From Siderastrea radians (taxonomy: Eukaryota > Cnidaria > Anthozoa > Scleractinia > Rhizangiidae): a DNA stretch of 64,000 nucleotides. The notes below the pieces were generated by a model. It was not told the origin of the DNA and made no database searches. It saw only the letters and a list, made by a program, of their open reading frames with translations. How positions within the stretch are numbered: the first letter of the stretch is position 1; the number at the start of each line of letters is the position of its first letter. The DNA lies in contig OZ024896.1 in NCBI GenBank assembly GCA_964017195.1, forward strand, positions 4,169,987 to 4,233,986, given 5' to 3'. A program made the position numbers and the translations under genes. Below are positions 26,925-40,600 of the stretch, piece by piece.

Positions 26925-27060
26925 AAGATTCCCAGCTGCGGTTCTGATCGAATCACTGCACACACAAATGGAAAATGACTGTACACAACAAAGCACTCCA
27001 GATCAGTTGAGGTATGCTGTGCACCTGAAAATGGGCAGTTCCTGTCAATTTTGTTTGGCT
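26925..27060 (+). repeat. dispersed repeat, inverse partner of 28835-28980
   Basis: GTTCTGATCGAATCACTGCA, TGTACA...AAAGC and GGGCAGTTCCTGTCAA appear here and as reverse complements near 28955, 28910 and 28847. Likely two copies of one unidentified element in opposite orientation. Confidence 0.6.
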
Positions 27061-27705
27061 AGCTACTCTGAAAACTTTGTATCGTTTTCAGTTCTTAATA
27101 CATTTCCGGGCCACATCAGAAAAGTGCAGTACTAGGAAGAGCCCAAAAATCATTTACAAATTCCGGTAGCTTGGGGATCGAACGCAGATTGGCTATTTGG
27201 TAGTGTCTCCTACTACATGGACGTTTATCAGCAGGCACAAAATGTTCACTTATTCACTTGTTATAAACCTACCGGAAGCCAAATGGAGTCTTGATGCAAA
27301 CAAAGCCACCACCAGGAAGTAAAGACTTCTTCAGTTGTACATTAAATACAGCGTTGAGTACTAAAACAAGTGAAAAAAAAAACCAAAGGAAAGAGGCTGC
27401 TTGCGGGACGTTCCAGCCCTACAGGAACACCAGAATATCATTTGATATACATTGTTATGACCTGGCGAGGAAATCGTGACTCTTAAGTAAAGTAAAGCCG
27501 GATACTCAACGGTCAGTGACGCTGTGGTGGTTGAAAATGGCTAACTACTACTTCGGACGTTTGAATTAGAGCTGAAGATAGGAGATTTAGACGTCCAAAC
27601 AAATTCGTGTAAGACAGCTGAACATTCAAATGTCCAACGTTTGTAACGGGTGGGGGGTAAGGTTTAATGAAAACAATCACGTGTATTACCGTTAAATTTA
27701 GTCCG
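27061..27705. other. intergenic, no gene seen
   Basis: AT-rich. The minus strand of 27170-27230 has a weak B-box-like GTTCGATCCCC that might be a SINE remnant. Nothing else is recognised. Confidence 0.4.
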
Positions 27706-28213
27706 CTGTAGGTATTGTTGTCAGTGGACAAAGTTAGAATTAGTAAATCGATCTTTTACTTACAGTCACAATGACTGACGTACTCCTAGTAAGTCAGGAG
27801 GCAGTCAGTATAAGACGCTCAAAATGTGCCAAAAAATCAATCCCTCCGAAGGATAGGACAGAACAGTAAATTTCAGAAACTTAAATTCCCAGCTGTTCCT
27901 CTTTTCCATGTAATTATGTATTTGGCGAATCCAAAATCTGTGCTTTCGCCGAACTGTTCTAGTTGACTTTAAATCTAAGTTACGGCATCTTCATTCAGAA
28001 ATCGTCATTAGATGTCATTTTCCTGCCAAAAATGCCAACATGCAAAAAAATGAGATTTTTGGAATGACAATTCCTAATAATGTGGTAACATATTAGGTTG
28101 ACAGAAGAATTATATGAACCCGACATTTTTGCAATGTCCACCCGATTAAGTCAGTCAGTGTGACTATGGTTGCAAGTAAAGATTCTAACTTTGTCCAACG
28201 ACAAAGCCTACAG
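27706..28213. mobile_element. candidate 0.5-kb MITE with long imperfect inverted ends
   Basis: The left end CTGTAGGTATTGTTG...GGACAAAGTTAGAAT reappears inverted at the right end (ATTCTAACTTTGTCC...CCTACAG). Continued similarity includes TTACTT and CAGTCA...TGACTGAC. No ORF is present. Confidence 0.6.
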
Positions 28214-28570
28214 TATACAGTTAATAAACGGACGTACTCACAATACAAAAACCTCATATGCACATTAAATCTTCAAACAAGACCATCTGATACAAGATTG
28301 GACATTTGAATGTTTTTGAAGTGCCTCACAAAAAATTGTTTGTTTGTTTTAAATCTCCTTCGTCTGGTTCTAATTTGTACGTTGAATTTAAATTTTTTAA
28401 CAACTGCAACGTTCAAACAGTGTCACGCTTTCCCAGACGGGTCATAACAGTGTGTATCAAATGATATTGTAATGTGAGCGTAGAACTTCCTGCAGCGGAA
28501 GCAAGACTTGTTCGACTGTCTCGAGACTGTCCTACTCTCTAACTTGTTTTAGATCTCAGCGCTAAATTTA
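28214..28570 (+). other. 5' flank and presumed 5' UTR of receptor gene B
   Basis: No TATA box is evident. CTTGTTTTAG ends at 28552, which could be an acceptor of a 5'-UTR exon leading to the ATG. Confidence 0.3.
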
Positions 28571-28640
28571 ATGGACAACCAAAGAAGCTATTACTTCCTA
28601 GCGGTGGCTTTGGTTGCATTAGGACTTCAGTTGGCGTCAG
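28571..28640 (+). CDS. receptor B exon 1: signal peptide
   Basis: ATG opens MDNQRSYYFLAVALVALGLQ, a classic signal peptide: a basic n-region, a hydrophobic core, and a small-residue cleavage region (LASA) completed by the next exon. It ends in phase 1 before GTAGGT, which fits the phase of 43283. The bases before ATG are not a strong Kozak context, but +4 is G. Confidence 0.75.
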
Positions 28641-31600
28641 GTAGGTTTATAACACCTGAGTATAAATTGTAAATTTTGTGCGGTCTGTCCTCGCAGACAA
28701 ACCTCCCTAATTGAGGTAACAATACTACGTACTCTCGTATCTGCAACGTACAATTTGTAAATGCTTTTTGGATTAATTAATGAGCCTTGCCGTCTCCAGA
28801 ACTGAAAACGAAGTAAAGTTCTCAGAGTGGCTTAACAAACTTGACAGGAACTGTCCATTTTTTGGCTGAATGACATGCTGAACTGAACTGAAGCGGACCC
28901 AAAGCGCTTTGCTGTACAGTACATTCATTATCTCTTCGTGTGTGCAGTGATTCGATCAAAACCACTCTCGAGAATCCTTCGAGTTGTTCTAACAAGAAAG
29001 TACATAACCTTTCCATACACTTGGATAAACAATATTGTCGGAAGCAAGAAACTAAAACTTTTAAGATACAAGGGTTTGGATGGTTTCACATAAATGGCGG
29101 AAGTCCTGTCTGCTTCGACTCATCAAATCTTTGGTTTGGGGTGTTTTATGCCTTTGGCTTCCTCGTTTATCAGCAAGTAAGTGTAGATCACGCTTTTGAT
29201 TACCACTTCAAGCGTTTGGACTAGTTCTATCTCATAGAAATCTCCCGATAACAGCAAAGGAATTCTTCGGTTATCGGTAATTTAAACTTTGTGTCTTTTA
29301 AAATGTTTCAGGGTCAGTGATTGCTTTCAATATCATGAGGGTAACCATTAATGCCAGCTCTTGCGTTTGAATTAATTAAGTCTACTACCAAAAATTTTAG
29401 TCTTACTATTTCTGAACCGAACCTTGTAGACTTGTAGAATGGTTTTGAAACTCTCTGTTTAGGAATGGTGTCATCAGGAAACTCACTCGTTCACAATACA
29501 GTCTTTCGATTTCTGATACTATTTATCTCGTAAATAAAGGAGTTATAAAGCGCCCATTTTGCACGGAGTAACCTCCATGTCTTGATTATTGTATCTGAAA
29601 AGTACAATCGCCTAGATTAATACTGCCTGCGTTCAACACTCGTCTTCTTATATGAGTCTACTCTTTGACCTGGTTTCATATTTGTAGGTCGGCATAAAAT
29701 ATAGCTTTAATGAACTTTTAAATTTCAAGATCAGTGTCGACGCTGAAGGGAAATTTGTTGTAAAGAAAAATATTACATTCCATGGTGCCGTACTGACGTC
29801 CTCCTCAATTTAAGTCTGTGGATGAAATTGGTAAGTGTCATCATCCAAGTGAAAACTGTTTGGAAATTAAGGACGTTCGCGCTAACTGTTTCTGTGCATC
29901 CTTACCGCCCACGCCTCGATGTCATGCCACGTCACGCATTGAGCGCGTGCGCTGTTGAAGGAATATACAAATTTATTAAAAATTGGACTAGGTATGTTGG
30001 ATTTCTAGTATCTTGATTGGCTGAACGGAGCTACGCTATCAGCTCATATACCTGCTGCGACCATATATGGTCAATGAACACTCAACAACAAAGTTGTTTG
30101 CCTTGCGAGCGACCCGGTGAGAAAAACGGATGAGAAAAATCACTTGGCTGCGAATTTAAAAAAAGCAGAAATTGCAACAGCGTCACTAAGACACATAGTG
30201 CTTGATTTCTTAAGACAACAAGAAACTGTGCAGAAATTGAAATTTAAGCATTGAGCGTTGTGTTTGCAATTAATTTCTTTCACCGATTGTCACGTCGATT
30301 ATTGAAATTGAACAAGCGGTATGTTTTATCAAGAAGGCGTTCCATTTCAATATATCCAGACAAAACATGAAAGACACAGTGAAATGGGGAAGAAGCATTT
30401 AATGAAGACTATCACACATTCATGGCGAGTCGGTACAAAGATCATGAAGCAATCTACTGAAACAACTACTAAACAAACTACCAAGAAGGAAGGAAGGGCA
30501 AATTTTTTTTTGGCTATAACACGCAAAATTGACACTAGTTTACCCGCACTCGTTGTAGCTCTGTGTTCCAACAGGTCCATATGTTTCAGACAGAAATCGG
30601 ATGCCATGTAAACAGAGCGAGTTGAATCGCTTTCCCAGTTGTCTGTGTGTTGTTTTTACCATTCTGTCCGCAACCTCTAAACCGAGAACAACTTGCTTTT
30701 ATGCTGTGCGTTTAACAAACTATGATGGTGAATTCTAATGTTCCTCGCTACAGTAATCTTGCTTCTGAGCTGCTTAGAAATTAGTTGTTCGAGCTCAAAT
30801 CAGTTCTGTCTTCAGCTCGATCAAACACGCACATGACGGATCCGTTGTGCGAGCCGATTACAAACTTGCTCCGTTTCAACTCCAGCAGCTAATATGATGA
30901 AATCGTACGGCTTCAATCCGCTTTGAACGATGCTTACAACAATGTTTCAGGAAAAACAAAACACGTATTATATTTCACAGCCAATAATTAAAAGATTTTT
31001 TTCCAAAACTTGTGCCATTTCGTTCACTTTCGAGCATTTTCATTGATTCAGTCAGCTTTGCAATGAAACGCTGCAACACTTCACAAGGTTTTGGCGCCTT
31101 TTTCGTTCAGTCTTGATCATGTGATCGATTCTTGTTCCCTTTTTCTCTCTTTTTTCTCTTTTCTCATTGTTTGCCTTTCTTTCTTGATTTTTTTAAAACA
31201 ATTATTCTACTCGGGCTTGCTGGATATCAGATGATTATAACCAACTCGAGGCGCTACGCGCCTCGTTGGTTATCTATCATTCGATATCCAGCGCGCCCTC
31301 GTAGAATACTTGTTAAATATAGTGCTAGTGGGCATTTTTGAAATATCTTTGCACGGGTTTAACTCTCTTACTACCATTTTCGTTCAACCCTGAAGCGTGA
31401 CGATTTTTTCGCGTATGTTTACTTTTTAAACTTAACGGTTTTGTCTGGTTACGTGTCACTTTAGACCAATGAAACCTTGTCGGTTATGTCGCGAAACTGA
31501 CAAGGTTCTTGGCGCCATTCGAACATGTTTTGTTCACGTGCTCTGAGACTTTTCAGGTTTTGCCGCATGAAAGTCTTTAATTTTTTGCAGTGAAGGACAT

Positions 31601-34600
31601 ATGAGAAAAGTTAACAAGTTAACAAGTTTGGAAGGAGTTACCGTCCAGGAGTCGCTTTAGATCAAGATTTAAAATGTTCCATCATTGACAGAATTTTTTT
31701 TCAATATCAGTGAGGGTCTGCGTGAAGGGGGTGAACAAGTTACGGGTAAAATTCCGCGGAGTTTTAGACAATTTGCGAACGAGTTGCGTGACCGTAAACG
31801 CCGCAAAATCTGTATGGCACAGATACTGCGAATAAATGCAAAAATTAGCAAAGCCTAAAGCGGCCTGACATCTGAAAAATTACGGGAAGATGACCTTGAA
31901 CTCAACGAAGTATTGAAAGTCCACTAGGAGTTAGTGCAGTTTGGAGCACAACAAATTTCAATGTTGGGCGTCAACAAAACCCGGAACATGGAACATTCCC
32001 GAACATCCCGGAACATCCCGGAACATCCCGGAACAGGGCAAATTATCACAAAATAAATAAAAAAAAGAGAAAGAAAGATTTCAAGAGAAAGCGATTAAAG
32101 AAACAACCAAAAAACAAACGAACAAACAAACAAACAAAATTTAAAATAAGATGCAACAGTAAGTACTTTCCCGCCAATTTTATCATGTGATTTTCTACCG
32201 TGTTGGTTTCTTGCCTTATTCTTGGCCTCCCCATGAAATTAAAAAAAATGGATTAAGCCACATAGTAACCAGTGAGAGTTACCAGATCTGTGACAAAGAT
32301 CTGGATTTGCAAAACTGAACAAAAGTAAAACTACATCAAATTAACTCATCATTTCGGCGGAGAAAAGACAAAGACAAGAATTTATAAAAATAATAAATAA
32401 ACTAAAAAACTGATATAATTTTTGTGTCGGATATTTCAGTTTGAAACACAAACCTTCACCGAAAGCGGTGCCTTTTTTCAGTTGCAGCGTAAGAAATAGC
32501 TTCCCACGCAGTCGTTTTTAGTAAAAACGTCTGCGTGGGAGGCTACGTAAGAAAGGGAGGGAAATTTGTTATCTTAGAAGGTGCGATCCCCAAGTGTAGA
32601 ACAGCTGACTTTTGGAACGAGCAGAAGAGATTGTGTAGACGAACAAAGAGAATAATTAGCAGCTGGTTTGACAAAAGATATTTAATGTAGGGTGGACTCT
32701 TTTTTTTTTGGTTAGTATAATTTAGGTTCATTCATCTCTGCACACTTTTACTTTGGAAATCTACTTTAACACAAAACGTCCTTAAACAACCGAATAAACA
32801 CGAGACCAGGAAACTCAAAAGCGTGCCAGGAAAGTGGAACTGCGTGACTGCATGCGTAGTCTCCTATGCAGCCGTTCTCAGTATCGTCATGCAACGCCAA
32901 AGGAGACTACTGCATGCGTGACTGAGAAAATGCTTTAATTTTCTCACATCAAGTAAACCGTCTCTCGATACCCAAAATAAAGCCTCAATGTTATCCGAGA
33001 TATTTTTGAATTCAAGAAATGAGACGCATTTAGCCAGAGTTAGTATATTCGTTCATTTAGTCACAGATGCATATATTTATTTATCCATTTATTCTATATC
33101 GTTTATTTTATTTTAATTTATGTTATTTCATTTTATTCTATTTTATTTTATTTATTATCTTTTATCCACGATCAGAATTTTTTTATTACTTTTTTTTCAT
33201 TTATTTTGTGATAATTTGCCCTGTTCCGAGATGTTCCGGAATGTTCCGGAATGTTCCGGAATGTTCCATGTTCCTGGTTTTGTTAACGCCCTTCAATGTT
33301 GGCCGTTTCGCGGACCATAAAGTTTCAAAGCACGTGAACAAAACATGCTCCTGTGCACGGAAAACCTGAAAAGTTTCAGAGCACGTGAACAAAACATGTT
33401 CGAATGGCGCTCAGAACCTTGTCAGTTTCGCGACATAACCGACAAGGTTTCATTGCCTAAAGTGACACGTAACCAGACAAAACCGTTAAGTTTAAAACGT
33501 AAACATACGCGAAAAAATCGTCACGCTTCAGGGTTGAACGAAAATGGTAGTAAGAGAGCCTGACTGTAAGAATCGAGAAAAAAAGGCTTTTGCGGCGGGT
33601 GACAAAAATTTAAATGTTTACAATTTTCTCCAAAAAAAATTTACGAGTAGAATTTTCATTGAAAACACGATTCCAGCAATATGGGGGTCAGGGAGTTATT
33701 ATTTGAGAAGAAAGGAAGCTTTAAAGTTCGAACCCATGACGTGACCGATATCCCGCTGTCAAAACGCCCAATTCCAGCTGGTGAGAGAAGAAAAAAGAAA
33801 CCACAAATTTGACCACTTGAACAGAGCCGATTTCCTGTCGGTATTATTTAAATAGGTATTCTTTTGTGTTTCTGGTTTCAAAAGCTCTTATTTTTTGAAA
33901 ATTTGTTGGCAATCGGGTTTGTGAAGTTCGTAAAGTAAACTTAAATGAGTCCGAAACAAGACCCAGCGGTCGCTCGAAAATTACATTAGATGGAAACCGA
34001 CGATGCCAAGGGTCCAACCAGTCTTTCAGAGTAACTAACTGCTGGTTCTCAAGATCAACTATCCTGTTAATGATAAAACAAAAAATTAGTTTGGGATTTC
34101 GAGTTTTATTCCTTCTTCCGTCTACCGCTTTCCATAACCATTACTACGCGTGAGTAGTGCTTAATTTATGCGTGTTTTCATCTAGTTGTGTTGTAACAAG
34201 TAAGCGTTTTGTCATTATTGCCTATTATTTTCTTTTTATTATAAATTTTACGCTTCCACTTCAAAGGTGTTTTGTACTAATAAAGATGTAACATCTATTT
34301 CGATTCGCGACCGATTGTCCACAAAGTCAATACAAACTGCTCTATTTCTTTTGGATCGAATTACCAGCATGTTTTGATTTGGCTGGTCCGGGTTGTTAAA
34401 CCTGCCAAGAATATGGTCTTAAGTGCTTAAAAAGGTGAGTTTAATTCATCATCTGCAAGTGTTTAGCCCATCTTTTCTAAGTGTGTACTCTTTCAAGTGA
34501 ATAAGTTTTGGTTTCGTTTCCTCAGTTTCCTGAAAAACAGAACAAGTGTTTTTGAGCCGCTATTGACGTGGCTGCTACCCAATACAAACTCGTGAACATT

Positions 34601-37600
34601 TGTTTCCCCCAAAATACTAAGAGCTAAATGATAGTTGATAGAAACTAACGCAAAAGATATCTTAAATGTAAATACTTCGAACTTTAAATGATTTTGAATC
34701 GGATTTACATACAACGGGGGGAAAGCGAGCGCGTGTATTTTCGAGTCTAACTGAAAACATGAAAGACCAACGCTAACTTAATTTTGTGATTATGCACCAG
34801 AAAAGTTTCCCACTGCAGACATGCGAGAAACAAAGACGACTTCGTTGGTTCAAATAGCTTCTTGCTTTTAAAATATCATCATTTCTTGCCTTGTTATCGA
34901 TAGAGAAAGTCTCCCCGGACTTGTTACTTATACAGAAAGTACAACTCGACGTCCGATCGCAATGAGTTGCTCTATCGGCAGTATGGTTCGAAGTCAGTGC
35001 GGAACTACTTCATCGAAAGTAAACATATCGCAAGAAACCATTCATATTTCACTTTGCAAAAGAGATGTAAGTAATCATTTGCATACAACGCGTGTGACTG
35101 ACAGCAGCACGGGATATGACCTCATACTAGCAAGGGCATGGAGTATTTGATTACGATGAGGAATTTATATCAAGGACCACAGTGTCCCCCAAGACATCGT
35201 TATCAGCTTGGCGGAGGCTGGTATCAAAAAAGAGTTTGTCGCTATCCAGACCACAAAGGCAAAGCCAGGCCAGATCGTAGTATTAGCAAACTGCAGTCCC
35301 AAATAATATTTCAGGAATTCAAGCAATTAGCGCCAGTAGGTTCAGGTAAAGATTTATTTTATTGACGCTTCATATTGTTGTGTAATGTTGTTATTGGTCT
35401 TTAATTAAATTTTCGCTTTTCTAGAAAAGTAAAGATTTCTCCAGCCATCTCTCCCATAAAACGTGAGCAGCCTAAATAAGGTCAAACATATTTTGTGGGC
35501 ACTGATTCATCATCGTCATCATCGTCGTCGTCTCCATCTTTTCCTCAATCTTTATCGCCGTCGTCGTCATCATCATCACCTCCATCTTGACAGTGATCAT
35601 TTAAGAGAGAGGACCTTGGGAACAAGGTTGGAATGGGTCTAGAAAGGGATACTTGGGTTCTATCTCAAGAAATTATATTAATAAAGATAAATTCTGTTTA
35701 AAAGAAAAGGAAACTACTTTTACTGGCATGCTCTTGTTTATGAAGATTGACACCTTCTCTCGTTAAGTCGTAGGAAAGGGAATGTGTTTGCTTTTGTGAG
35801 AGAGATCGGGGGAGGGGTGGGGCGAGAAAAAAAGTAACTTTTGACCTCTCCATCTTCGACATTCTGTCATAGCTAGCATGAAGAGCCTCTGGCAAAATCC
35901 ATAAGACCAGTACCTCCTGTTAAAGCAATTTATCGATGAACAGAATCGACCGCGTATAAAGTCAATATTGGTTGCCATAGCAAGCTCATAAGAAGTCAAA
36001 TATGTCCTGTCTTTCACCCTTGAGGTTAATAATTTTAAAAGTTTTCGGTTTATTCTGATATGTTTTTCCCAAATTAAGAAAAATGACAATTTGTCACTTT
36101 TTAAAAAATTCTCTCAGAGGGCCAGAGCCGCGCCCTATATCTAATGATTTTAAGATGGCAAGCAATTTTGCCAAAACTTCGTAAATTGTCGTGAAATTAG
36201 TGAAAAATATTTTGGCGTGTTGGCGTGTTTTTGTGTTCACATGCTTTGACTTTTCTATGGCAACCACGTTTCACAGGTTGTTTTACTCAAATTTTGAGTT
36301 TTCTCCGGTTTAATCCTTGATTTTATTTTTACCCTTGATTTGTCTTTTTTCTTCGTCTTTAGATTTCTTTTCCCACCATTTTTACAGTAGCAGTGTTGTC
36401 GTATTAATTTTACTTTTTACAATCAAGTATTGATTTTGACATCCAAGATGGCACATTCTCAAATAGGTCTCGTCACTTTGCTGTCCCTGACCGCCACTCA
36501 CTTTCATGTTGCTATATAACTGGGGCAATCTTTCGCTTTAGTTACGATATTTGTCTTGCTTAGGTATCTGCAGTAACTGCCGAAAAAAACTTGTGATACT
36601 TCAAGGCGACTCGTTCGCAACGGAAGGCGCAGCCGCCAACAAAACAGTTGAAGAGGAACCTGCGGTTAGAGAGAGTTCTAGGCTTGCTCAGAACAGTCCG
36701 ATTACCTTTAAGCATCTATTTTCGCCGCCGGAAACTCCGTTGCAGTTTGGTCAAGAAAATACCCCGATTGAAACCCCTGGACATCAACCCTTTGCACGTC
36801 ATTATGATGAGGCGTGCTGTAAAGAAGAAGACAAGTCTCTCAATAACTTAAATGCCTTCTTGGCGAGCCGTGACTGCAGTCCAGTGCGGTACCGTATGAA
36901 GGGTATGTTGTCTCAGGCAGCAGAACGTACGAAAACAGAACACCTAAGGAAAGTTAAGCAAGGCATTATGTCTGTCATAGAAACGCTTGCACCTGGACAG
37001 GAAGGTGAAACCTGGGCAGAACTGACACGTTCTGGTTCTCTGGACGCTTTTTTTAATGTTGGAAATATAAGGAGGATACGGCTAGAAGCTGACCATTCAA
37101 TACAAGCGCTAGCAGCTGCTTACCGCCAATCTGATGCAAAACTTACCAAGATTCAGATTTTGTCAATTATCATCAATATATTTCCACAACAGCAAATACA
37201 AGTTCGTCTCCCAGAGGTTACAAAGTACCAACTATTTCAAGCCAAGAAACATTTGCTTTCCTGTGGAAGAGGTCAACCGTTACCAGCTGTTACAAAATAC
37301 CGCGTTCGCCTAACCATAACCAAAATAGACCATTTCATTGGGTTCATTTCCAGCCCTCACTTTGTTAAAGATGTTGCTCATGGTACACGTACGCTGAAGT
37401 TATCGTCTGGTGGTGATACGGTCAGTCTGCCTAATGTTGTACGCAACATGGTTGCAGCTAGGATAATCAAGCAGTACGCATCGTATTGCAAAGAAACAGG
37501 ATTCGACCGTTTAAGTGAAAGAGAACTGTACAGAGTACTCCAGTATTGTCCCGCCCAACAGAAAAAAGCACTACAGGGCCTGGGCAACATTAGCGCTGAT

Positions 37601-40600
37601 GGTTTACGGGGTGTTGAGATGCTTGAAGATGTTGTCAGGGAGCTTGGAGAAAGAGGCAAAAGTTCAGATTGGGTGGCCGAAGTAATCAACTTGTTATTGA
37701 CTTTGACGAGTTACCTCAAGGGCACCTATCGTCTGCATATCTCATCTTCATCGAGGTGTCCAGACCATTGCAGTTCGTTTGCTCTGAGTGATCCATTACA
37801 GCCAGCATTTTCTGAACAATGTGATCACTCCCATGACTTGGTGTGCAGTGACTGTGATCGTCTTTACCAACTAGAAAAGAATGCTTTTTTTGATCATGCT
37901 GTTTCTTTCTACAGCCCTGATTAAAAGGAAGACATACTGCATGATTTGCAAGTATCCTTTAATTCAATCTATGCCTGGAAACGTCATCTACTAAGAGCGG
38001 TACACCAGGAAAGAGCAAGACAAGATGTTTTGGACGCCCTCGATTCCAGCCAGGGTTTTATCGCGCAAGATTTTGCAATGAAATTCTTGCCACGTCGTTT
38101 CAAAGAAACACAGATGGAATGGTTTGAAAAAGAGGTATAAGTTGGCACATCTCTTACTGTGTACGTCGTACCAACTTAAAGGAATGTGAAATCTCTGTGT
38201 ACTGACTCGCATTTATTTCTTCAGTTAATCAGCCAGAATAGTGAGGTTGTTGCTGCAGTTATGTATCACACGCTCCAGGAGGAAAATTCAAGACACCCAG
38301 AGCTCAGTGAAGCGTTTTATCGGAGTGATTGCGCAGGATCGTATGCGTCAGGTGGTCTACTTGTTCCCATCCGGCATATCGGCAGGCTGAGTGGTATCTC
38401 TATTAAACGCTACGATTTCTCAGAGCCACAAGCAGGTAAAGGACCCTGTGACAGGAGCGCCGCCCACCAGAAAGCCCATGTTAACCGGTTTCTTAATGAA
38501 GGAAACGATTTAACTCCAGCAGTACACATGAAAAGAGCTTTAGAGTCACGCGGCGGCGTAAGGAATGTCGTACCATATGTTGTAGAGTTTCCAGAGTCAG
38601 AACATACGCTTCCTATGCCACGTATATCCAGATGTAAGTCTTCTTCATAATTACCACTTCTGTGATGAGGGCTTTAAGCATACAATATTGGCAGCGGAAA
38701 GTTAGTTGCATGGGATAATCTTGACAAGGATAGCAGATTGCTACCTTATGAGCTAAAGATCACTGAGAGTGGATCACAGGGAAGTAATGCTTGTATTGAG
38801 GAAGATAACAGTTGCACGACCGCAGAAACGCCTGGCCCAACACAGTCTGAAAGTTCCTTTGAGGATTCCGGGGTTGAAGAAAGTGTTTCTGGTCTATTTA
38901 GCTGCCCTGAACAGGGGTGTATTAAGCAGTACATCACAGTGGGCAAGCTTGAAAAGCATGTCGCTTCAGAGAAACACACTTTTCAAGACGTCTCTGAACC
39001 TCTTGGTGATAGAATAATGAAGAAGTGGGCAGAACAGTTTGAACAAGTCCCTACATCAGGGAATCTTTCTTCGCAACTGGAAAGTAAGCTTTCATCAATT
39101 CATCTCACAGACAACCTCAGCGTGTCCTCTTATAAGGCTCTTCAGAAAGGCTGGGCATTAAAGGTACCTAACGAGCCCTACGATTTCCTGACAAGGTGAG
39201 AAACTACCTCCAAGAGAAGTTTGACATCGGTAATACCACAGGCCACAAATCTGATCCTGTGCAAGTTTCTGTTGATACGAGATGTGCAAGAGATGAGCAG
39301 GGTAGACGTCTATTTATTGCCAACTGTTTACAGGCACAGCAAATTCGTTCATTTTTCTCAAGGCTCGCAGCAGCAAAGAGGGCCAACGTACAAAATCCAA
39401 CTGCTCTAAAGGAGAAAGATATACAAGATCTGGAGAGTGATTTTGAAGCAGAGCAGTATGAAACCGAGATACAACAGCTACGCCAGGATGTTGCTGCTGA
39501 AGTTGCAGAGAGGCATCCGATTTATTATGAAAGATTCAACTTGTGTGATCTAGGTCGACAAAACAAGTTGACAAAATTCAACATAGACATGCTTGTAAGG
39601 ATTTGTGAGCATTTTGAATTGAGCATCGCAAATGTGCCCAGAAAAAGGAAGAAGGTCTGATTACCCAGGTCAAAGAGCTGGTTGGAAGTTGCAGCTGCAA
39701 CATGTAAAGGAATAAGTTTAATTATCTAGTCAGGTTCGTGTTTCGTATCATATGTAGTCGAACACAGATTCTGTTAGTTAAAGGTCCCTTTCTCGATGGC
39801 ATTATATGGTGTCCATAAATGAGCAAGGTGTGTAATGGCATCACATATTCTTCAACTGCCGCAGGAAAATGGTTTTTTCTAGAACTGTTTAGATGGGCAC
39901 CATTTCCCACCTTCTTTGATAAATAGAGCAATCAAGGCCTAGAACATTTAAGAAGCACACACAAAAGTGGATAAGGTTGTGATTTCATTACTTGGAAATC
40001 GATCACATGACTTCGTGTTGTACTTGATAGATGTTTGACACATAAATATATTTAACATTTAAGATAAAATAATCGTAAAACGTAAAGCGCAGAGCCGGGC
40101 AAAGATTTGTTGTTTCTTTAACAACATAAGTCAGGGGATTTCACTAAAAGTGCATTAATTTTCTGCATGGATAACGTACATTATCACGAAACCACATAAT
40201 CGGTCACAGGACTTAATGTTGTACTTAATCGTGTCACTTGGAAAAAATAAACTCAGAGGAGAAGTTGCTGCTTCTTAAACGTTGCTTTCTCTTGAACATT
40301 AACCCTCGGATGGTGCCACTCCCACTTAAGGTTTTTCTGATTTTTTGCAAGACGATTTATCATCAGCACCTGCCATTTTCAGCAGCTATACGCATTTCCC
40401 TTACACGCATTTCGACACAAGTCTGGTAAGAATCGGTTGCTATGGTTACGACTGAGTTGTCATAAGTCGTGGGTAGTCAAGCCCTTTTTGAATGAAAACG
40501 GATGTTTTCCCCTTTCTCTGTGAAAGAACACAAAATGTCGACAAAAAGCAGCGAAGTGTTTGTGTCATATTCTAGCATCAAGATTTTCAATTTCCGCCGT

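Larger units (their letters stand above)
31363..33558. mobile_element. 2.2-kb element with long terminal inverted repeats
   Basis: The left end CTCTCTTACTACCATTTTCG is repeated inverted at 33539-33558. Homology continues through about 31560 versus 33360, and a second paired block is 31960-32065 versus 33195-33300. The right arm lacks most of the 31570-31960 text. Both inner blocks carry a tandem GGAACATCC-type repeat. There is no transposase ORF. Two smaller palindromes (32497 and 32848) sit between the arms. Confidence 0.75.

Noticed and set aside
24390..28570. A phosphatase or kinase domain downstream of receptor A
   Set aside because: I looked for PTP (HCxxGxGR) and kinase (HRDLAARN-type) motifs in all frames by eye and found none before the start of gene B.
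30347..30611. Overlapping ORFs of about 90 codons on both strands
   Set aside because: Antisense shadows of each other, no recognisable protein, no splice context.
33067..33369. 100-codon ORF on + strand
   Set aside because: It is driven by T-rich low complexity and the GGAATGTTCC array of the inverted-repeat element.
38135..38221. Short intron (GTATAAGT...TTCTTCAG) that would bypass one break in the 36573-39660 gene
   Set aside because: The enclosed bases still encode a conserved-looking WHISYCVRR stretch in another frame, and further breaks remain, so decay is more likely than splicing.
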